DNA of 64,000 bases, from positions 1 to 64,000 of the forward strand of contig JBGARJ010000014.1 of the NCBI GenBank assembly GCA_044230315.1, in the 5' to 3' direction. The DNA is from M3007 sp044230315. Lineage in GTDB: Bacteria; Bacteroidota; Bacteroidia; Chitinophagales; Saprospiraceae. Below, in pieces: positions 59,607 through 64,000 of the stretch. Each line of letters starts with the position of its first letter. Position 1 is the stretch's first letter. The notes below the pieces were generated by a model, which saw only the letters and a list, made by a program, of their open reading frames with translations, was not told where the DNA came from and did not search any database. The translations under genes and the position numbers were made by a program.

Positions 59607-61799
59607 ATGTGTCATGTCCGTTTACTCCTGCTCGCCTTGTGCAGTCTTACCCGTCTGAACGCCCAACCCCCAACCATCCTGCTCGCTCCCAACCCCCAGG
59701 AGCCCGACCAACACGCTGCTGCGGTGCTTCAGCACTACCTCCGGCAAATCACCGGGCAGGCGGTGGATATCCAAACCGGCTTAAAAATACCGCCCACCGG
59801 CGCGGTTGTTATCGTCGGCAACCACCCCAACCTCCGCCTGGTGGGCCTGCAGCGCCCACCGAGCCTGCGCAACGACGCCTATTTTCTGCAGGGCAAAAAC
59901 AATGCATTTCTTATTGCCGGCGGCGGCGAATTGGGCCCTGAATACGGCGTGTACGACCTGCTCGAACGCCTTGGCTGCCGAAAGTACAGTCCGCGGGATT
60001 CGCTCCTACCCCAACTCCCCGACCTGCGTTTGCCCGACCTGCCGCCTACCCTGCAGGAACCCGCCTTCCCCTACCGCGAACTGCACTACGAGCCGGCGTT
60101 CGACGAAGGATGGGCGCGTTGGCACCGCCTCAAAACCCGCAGCGACAAGACCCGCGAATGGGGAATGTTTGTTCACACCTTCCATACGCTTTGCCCGCCG
60201 GAAAAATACTTCGCCGACCATCCGACTTATTTTGCCTGGAATGGCGCCCAGCGCTCACAGGGACAATTGTGCCTCACCAACGACACGGTGAAGCAGATCG
60301 TGATCGAGGCCCTGCGCGAAAAAATGCGCGAAAATCCGAAGGCGCTCTATTGGTCGGTGAGTCAGAACGACAACTACGACTATTGCAAATGCCTGAAATG
60401 CTCGGTGTTCGACGCGCGCTACGGCAGTCCATCCGGGACTCTGCTGGCCTTCGTGAACGAAGTGGCAGCGGCTTTCCCCGACAAGATCATCAGTACATTG
60501 GCCTACCAGTACACCCGGCGCGCACCCAAAGACATTGTACCAGCGCCGAACGTCAGCGTATGCCTGTGCAGCATCGAATGCGACCGCGGCTCTCCCATTG
60601 CCGAAGGCTGCCCCGATTTTGCCCGCGATGTGGCCGAATGGTCGCAACTCACCAGCAACCTCATGATCTGGGATTACGTCGTGCAGTTCCGCAGCTACCT
60701 CAGCCCTTTCCCCAACTGGCACACCCTGCAACCCAACCTGCAATTGTTCCGGCAGTACGGTGTCAAGATGGTCTTTGAGCAAGGCTCGGGCGCCGACCGC
60801 TCCGAGTTTTCCGACATGCGCGCTTATCTGCTGGCCAAACTCCTGTGGAACCCGCAGGCCAACATGGATTCCATACTGACCGATTTTGGAAAAGGGTATT
60901 ACGGCACTGCCCAACCCGCCGTGTGGGACTACATCCACGACCTCAGCACCCGCCTGCAGGAAACCGGCAACCACCTGTTGATCTACGACATCCCGCAAAA
61001 CGAAACCTTTTTACAAGACGGCGTGCTCGACAAAAACATGGTAAAAATGCTGGATGCCGAAGACCAGCTCCGGGGCGACTCCGTACGGCTCCTGCACCTG
61101 CTGGCGGCGCGCCTGCCCCTGAGTTTTGCCCGGGCAGAAATCGCCAAGACCGACAGCTTATCGGTGCTGGAAATGTTGCACGACACACCCCAACAAGTCG
61201 GGGAGGCCTTGCAGGACTTTGCCGATCAATGCACCCGGGCCGGCTTCCGCAACCTGCATGAGGGCGGCTACACACCGGCGGCGTATGTCCGCGATTTTAT
61301 GGCCTTTTTGGACAAGCAGCGCGACGCGGCAGCCTCCATGGCTTTTGCGCCGGTGCTCACCACGCCGGCCTCCGACACGTATGCCTGGGGGAATGCCGGC
61401 GAACTCACCAACCACCGCGTCGGCGAACTCGACTACCGCTACAACTGGCTGGGCTTTCGCGGCAACGACCTGCAGGTGACCGTGCGACTAGCCCGCGACT
61501 CCTGTTCGCACATTAGCGTCTCATTTTTGCAAGATCAGCAGTCGTGGGTTTTCTTCCCGGGAGAAGTGATCCTGGAAGTATCGGCCGACGGAACGAGTTT
61601 CCGAAAAGTACAGGACACCTACCTGGATATTGTACCCGACGGGAAAAAAGCCATACGGGCCGTTTCAGCCGACTTGCCGGTCGCCGTGCCTGCCCGGTAT
61701 GTGCGCGTCACCGCCGTCAATATCAAAACTTGCCCGCTCTGGCACACCTGCAACGGACAACCTTGCTGGATTTTTGCCGACGAAGTGATCGTGCGGTAA
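59607..61799 (+). CDS. DUF4838 family exported protein, glycoside-hydrolase-like
   Basis: A 730-residue exported protein with a signal peptide (VRLLLLALCSLTRLNAQ). A GH20-domain-2-like beta/alpha start (LLAPNPQEPDQHAAAVLQHYLRQITGQ, FLIAGGGELGPEYGVYDLLERLGCR) is followed by the DUF4838 TIM-barrel-like body (LCLTNDTVKQIVIEALREKM, WSVSQNDNYDYCKCLKCS, MIWDYVVQFRSYLSPFPN). The C-terminal ~130 residues look like a galactose-binding (carbohydrate-binding) sandwich. The fold suggests glycan hydrolysis, but catalytic residues are not established for the family. The ATG at 59607 begins the signal peptide; an upstream TTG is unlikely. It may share the esterase transcript (147-base gap). Confidence 0.87.
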   Translation: MCHVRLLLLALCSLTRLNAQPPTILLAPNPQEPDQHAAAVLQHYLRQITGQAVDIQTGLKIPPTGAVVIVGNHPNLRLVGLQRPPSLRNDAYFLQGKNNAFLIAGGGELGPEYGVYDLLERLGCRKYSPRDSLLPQLPDLRLPDLPPTLQEPAFPYRELHYEPAFDEGWARWHRLKTRSDKTREWGMFVHTFHTLCPPEKYFADHPTYFAWNGAQRSQGQLCLTNDTVKQIVIEALREKMRENPKALYWSVSQNDNYDYCKCLKCSVFDARYGSPSGTLLAFVNEVAAAFPDKIISTLAYQYTRRAPKDIVPAPNVSVCLCSIECDRGSPIAEGCPDFARDVAEWSQLTSNLMIWDYVVQFRSYLSPFPNWHTLQPNLQLFRQYGVKMVFEQGSGADRSEFSDMRAYLLAKLLWNPQANMDSILTDFGKGYYGTAQPAVWDYIHDLSTRLQETGNHLLIYDIPQNETFLQDGVLDKNMVKMLDAEDQLRGDSVRLLHLLAARLPLSFARAEIAKTDSLSVLEMLHDTPQQVGEALQDFADQCTRAGFRNLHEGGYTPAAYVRDFMAFLDKQRDAAASMAFAPVLTTPASDTYAWGNAGELTNHRVGELDYRYNWLGFRGNDLQVTVRLARDSCSHISVSFLQDQQSWVFFPGEVILEVSADGTSFRKVQDTYLDIVPDGKKAIRAVSADLPVAVPARYVRVTAVNIKTCPLWHTCNGQPCWIFADEVIVR

Positions 61800-61811
61800 C
61801 ACGTAGCAGCG

Positions 61812-62090
61812 CTATGCCTGTGGGGGCGCCGGTTCCGGTTTGCGGATCTGTTTCATGAGCTGACTCACGACCAGCATGACCAAAAGGCCGATCAGGTAGG
61901 AGGCAATAAACATGAGCCATTCGTAGGTGTCTTTACTGACCGCTTCCCGTTTGGCCGCTAGTCCCCACAGGTTGACGAGGCCCTTCTTGACAAAATACCT
62001 GGACACCAGGTTGGAGGCCGTCAGGCCGGCTAAATAACCAACGGCGAGGTTGGTGACCTCGCCCACAATAAATTGCGTGATTTTTGACAT
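61812..62090 (-). CDS. Small two-helix membrane protein
   Basis: A 92-residue protein with an amphipathic N-terminal half (VGEVTNLAVGYLAGLTASNLVSRYFVKKG), one strong membrane helix (WLMFIASYLIGLLVMLVVSQLM, about 58-79) and a Pro-rich tail. I recognise no family. Its own perfect -7 box supports expression. It converges with the DUF4838 gene, 12 bases apart. Confidence 0.65.
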   Translation of the reverse strand: MSKITQFIVGEVTNLAVGYLAGLTASNLVSRYFVKKGLVNLWGLAAKREAVSKDTYEWLMFIASYLIGLLVMLVVSQLMKQIRKPEPAPPQA

Positions 62091-62124
62091 AGTACAGGCT
62101 TGAATAGTGCAGCGTTCTGGCGGC

Positions 62125-62132
62125 CAAAAGTA
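62125..62132 (-). promoter_or_regulatory. Predicted -7 element of the small membrane protein gene
   Basis: Minus-strand TACTTTTG matches TAnnTTTG and ends 34 bases before the ATG at 62090. Confidence 0.5.
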
Positions 62133-62274
62133 GCGATCGCCGGATAAAAAGGCCGACGGAAAATTGCCCTCTAAAAAGTAGCCCGCCCCCGGGTGTAACG
62201 ATCCGGAGGCGGCCAGCCTTTAAGGTTGGCGGTTTGCGACTACCTTGTGTCTTCAGGTGATGGAATTCGCCGGT

Positions 62275-62754
62275 TTAATTGCCCTCGGGCATTTGCATTT
62301 TGGGCGTCAGCGAATCGAACTCGATAAACCACTGCCCGTTGATCTTGCGCAACACGGCCATGCCTTTGGTGGGACCGCCGACTTGCTGCCCGCCGATTTT
62401 GATATCGGCAGTGGAATCCCAGGTGAGGATGGCTACATCGGCTGTGAGCATGCGCACGGATGGGTTTTCGTAGGTAAACTTCGGCGCCGCATCGGCCATT
62501 TTCATAAAGGCGGCCCAGTTTTCGCGAAGGGCTTGCTTGCCGGTGGTCAGGCTGCCATCGGGGCCTATTTCGGCCGCATTGTCGGTGTAAGCCGCCCACA
62601 TCTTCTCTTCGTTGCCGGCATCAAAAGCGGTCCAAATGTCTTTCCAAAAGGCTTTGATGGCGGCTTCGTCTCCGGCGGTCTGAGCGGTGGCTTTCTGGGG
62701 GGTAAAAAGAGCGAAGGCAAGCAGGGCAAGGGTGGCAAAAACGATGTTTTTCAT
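62275..62754 (-). CDS. Exported SnoaL/DUF4440-like (NTF2-fold) protein
   Basis: A 159-residue protein with a signal peptide (LALLAFALFTPQKATAQ) and one NTF2-like domain: AIKAFWKDIWTAFDAGNEEKMWAAYTDNAAEIGPDGSLTTGKQAL...ILTWDSTADIKIGG...KGMAVLRKINGQWFIEFDSLTP. This fold binds small hydrophobic ligands; members range from polyketide cyclases to non-enzymatic binders. It follows the O-methyltransferase gene by 39 bases on the same strand, so the two may act on the same small molecule (inference). Confidence 0.85.
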   Translation of the reverse strand: MKNIVFATLALLAFALFTPQKATAQTAGDEAAIKAFWKDIWTAFDAGNEEKMWAAYTDNAAEIGPDGSLTTGKQALRENWAAFMKMADAAPKFTYENPSVRMLTADVAILTWDSTADIKIGGQQVGGPTKGMAVLRKINGQWFIEFDSLTPKMQMPEGN

Positions 62755-62793
62755 TGTCTTAAGTGTTGAATATGAATCGATAAGGTGAACAGT

Positions 62794-63792
62794 TCAATTT
62801 TTAACGGCTTCCACGATACACTGTGGCCCGCCTGTCGGAATAATCCGGGTAATCCGCAGGCCTGCTCCCGCAAACAGCGCGGTAAATTCTTCCGGCGTGC
62901 GCTCCCGGCCGCCGAGCATCACCTGCATGTGCATATCGTAGAAGCAACTCATGGGGCTACCTCCATCCATGATGACCATTTCCATAGCGAGGATTTTACC
63001 GCCGGGTTCGAGCGCCGCCGCACAGGAGCGGAGGATGGCGCCGGCCTTTTCGTCGTTCCAGTCGTGCAGGATAGATTTGAGGATCAGCAGTTCGGCCGCC
63101 GGCACGCGATCGAAGAAACTGCCGCCCACGAGGGTGCAACGGTCGGCCGCGTCGCCGAGGTCGGCATTGCCCACCACGTAAGGCAGGTCGAATAGGATGC
63201 CTTTGGCCTGTGGGTAGCGGTTGAGGATGGTTTTGAGCAGGAACCCTTGCCCGCCGCCAACATCGCAGATGGCGCCCGCCTGGCTGAAGTCGTAGTGGTC
63301 GACGAGGGCGTTGGCGCTCATTTGGGAGAGGGCAGTCATCCAGGCGTTGAAGGGCTTTCCGTATTCCGGGTGTTGTTCCAGGTACACCCAAGGCTCTTGC
63401 CCGACGGCGTGCCGGAAGGCAGGTTCACCGGTCCGGACGGAGTAGAGCACGTTGTTCCACGATTCCTGCCAGGGTTCGTAGGTCATGAGTTCGAGTCCCA
63501 GGGTCAGGTTGCCGGGCACGTCTTTCCGGAAAAACTGCCCTACGGGGCTGAGGCGGCAGTCGCGGCCGTTGAGTTCCACGACGCCCAGTTTGGCCAGAAA
63601 GCGCAGAAACCGGAACAAGGTTTCGGGGTGCGCGCGGCAATGGGCGGCGATTTCATCGGTGGTCCGGGTTTGGTCGTTCAGAAATTCGGGGATACCCAGT
63701 TGAACCAGTGCATGTACCGATTGGGTCAGGGCGAAACCGCTGGCCAGGCTGAAGGCTTGGGCAACCGGCGGAATGGAATTGGATGCAGTCAT
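62794..63792 (-). CDS. SAM-dependent O-methyltransferase, family 2
   Basis: A 332-residue plant-type/CrtF-like O-methyltransferase, cytoplasmic. The N-terminal dimerisation winged-helix domain (FALTQSVHALVQLGIPEFL...ETLFRFLRFLAKLGVVE) precedes a Rossmann domain with SAM motif ICDVGGGQGFLL, LFDLPYVV and the catalytic-base region LKSILHDWNDEKAGAILR. Relatives methylate hydroxyls of carotenoids, antibiotics or other aromatics; no biosynthetic cluster is visible here, so the substrate is unknown. A short lipoprotein gene lies 36 bases upstream on the same strand. Confidence 0.92.
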   Translation of the reverse strand: MTASNSIPPVAQAFSLASGFALTQSVHALVQLGIPEFLNDQTRTTDEIAAHCRAHPETLFRFLRFLAKLGVVELNGRDCRLSPVGQFFRKDVPGNLTLGLELMTYEPWQESWNNVLYSVRTGEPAFRHAVGQEPWVYLEQHPEYGKPFNAWMTALSQMSANALVDHYDFSQAGAICDVGGGQGFLLKTILNRYPQAKGILFDLPYVVGNADLGDAADRCTLVGGSFFDRVPAAELLILKSILHDWNDEKAGAILRSCAAALEPGGKILAMEMVIMDGGSPMSCFYDMHMQVMLGGRERTPEEFTALFAGAGLRITRIIPTGGPQCIVEAVKN

Positions 63793-63828
63793 CGCGCTTG
63801 ATTTAATTGCATTGGTGTTTATTTCCGA

Positions 63829-63990
63829 TCAGGGCATTGGGCTGAACCCCGGCAATGGCCCGCGGGCTGCGACGGGCTGCGGCGCCAGGGCTGCGGGTGT
63901 ATTTTGCGCCAGGCGAGCGTTTGGGTGGCAGGCGCTGAGGGCGATAGCGGCAGCGCAGATCAGGAAGCGGATATTCAACTTTGTTTTCAT
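63829..63990 (-). CDS. Very small predicted lipoprotein (53 residues)
   Basis: A short frame starting at ATG 63990 encodes MKTKLNIRFLICAAAIALSAC, a textbook lipoprotein signal ending in lipobox LSAC (C21), then a 32-residue mature peptide rich in Ala, Pro and Gln, ending FSPMP. It is too short to recognise. It lies 36 bases before the O-methyltransferase gene on the same strand, so may share its transcript. The window ends ten bases upstream, so an earlier start cannot be excluded, but the signal peptide strongly supports this one. Confidence 0.5.
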   Translation of the reverse strand: MKTKLNIRFLICAAAIALSACHPNARLAQNTPAALAPQPVAARGPLPGFSPMP

Positions 63991-64000
63991 CAGAACCGTT

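Overview
The window looks like a chromosomal segment of a GC-rich member of the Bacteroidota, probably the Saprospiria/Chitinophagia side of the phylum (inference). The evidence is gene content: DUF4270, DUF4290, DUF2851 and TIGR02757-type proteins, a FecR/ECF-sigma surface-signalling cassette, a TPR-histidine kinase-receiver-AraC hybrid sensor, a type IX secretion C-terminal tail, and a Bacteroidota-type IleRS. About 17 genes are preceded by the phylum's -7 promoter element TAnnTTTG, and Shine-Dalgarno sequences are mostly absent. No rRNA, tRNA or CRISPR array was seen.

Layout. 1-10 kb: ileS, ftsK, rlmN, then a leftward block (secreted protein, xerD, EVE protein, small membrane protein). 10-16 kb: orphan histidine kinase, predicted outer-membrane lipoprotein, pheS, SPFH protein, glycosyltransferase. 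15.8-17.2 kb: an AT-rich IS4-family insertion sequence with 36-bp inverted ends. 17-25 kb: lipoprotein, PAP2-like and DUF2851 genes, a YigZ/IMPACT gene, pabB, a di-heme cytochrome c peroxidase and two conserved unknowns. 25-32 kb: class I amidotransferase, purine nucleoside phosphorylase, folA, then the GT5 synthase / DUF4270 / glmS / DUF4290 block. 32-37.6 kb: lipoproteins, YceI protein, TIGR02757 protein, carA, enoyl-CoA hydratase-like protein, DUF2807 lipoprotein. 37.9-43.9 kb: ECF sigma factor, FecR anti-sigma and an STN-domain outer-membrane protein, divergent from a TonB-dependent receptor. 43.9-44.6 kb: a gene-free mosaic of inverted repeats. 44.6-64 kb: SWIM protein, ThiF/MoeB-like enzyme, hybrid sensor, rlmD, a Tat-exported oxidoreductase with two DUF1080 lipoproteins, a TPR protein, a secreted esterase, a DUF4838 protein, and small genes ending in an O-methyltransferase and a 53-residue lipoprotein.

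How the genes work together. Housekeeping genes (translation, division, folate, purine, pyrimidine and amino-sugar supply) alternate with envelope and surface functions. The sigma/FecR/STN genes form one signalling unit. The oxidoreductase and DUF1080 pair fit a 3-keto-glycoside pathway. The esterase and DUF4838 protein suggest glycan-related secreted functions.

Most unusual signals: (1) a dispersed ~90-160 bp hairpin family with four copies, each directly upstream of a gene and in that gene's orientation, three of them behind a predicted promoter, so possibly a structured leader RNA; (2) an IS4-type transposase whose last ~53 codons lie in the -1 frame behind a run of ten A; (3) a GIHH signature replacing HIGH in IleRS; (4) several predicted leaderless or near-leaderless transcripts; (5) the nested inverted-repeat mosaic at 43.9-44.6 kb.
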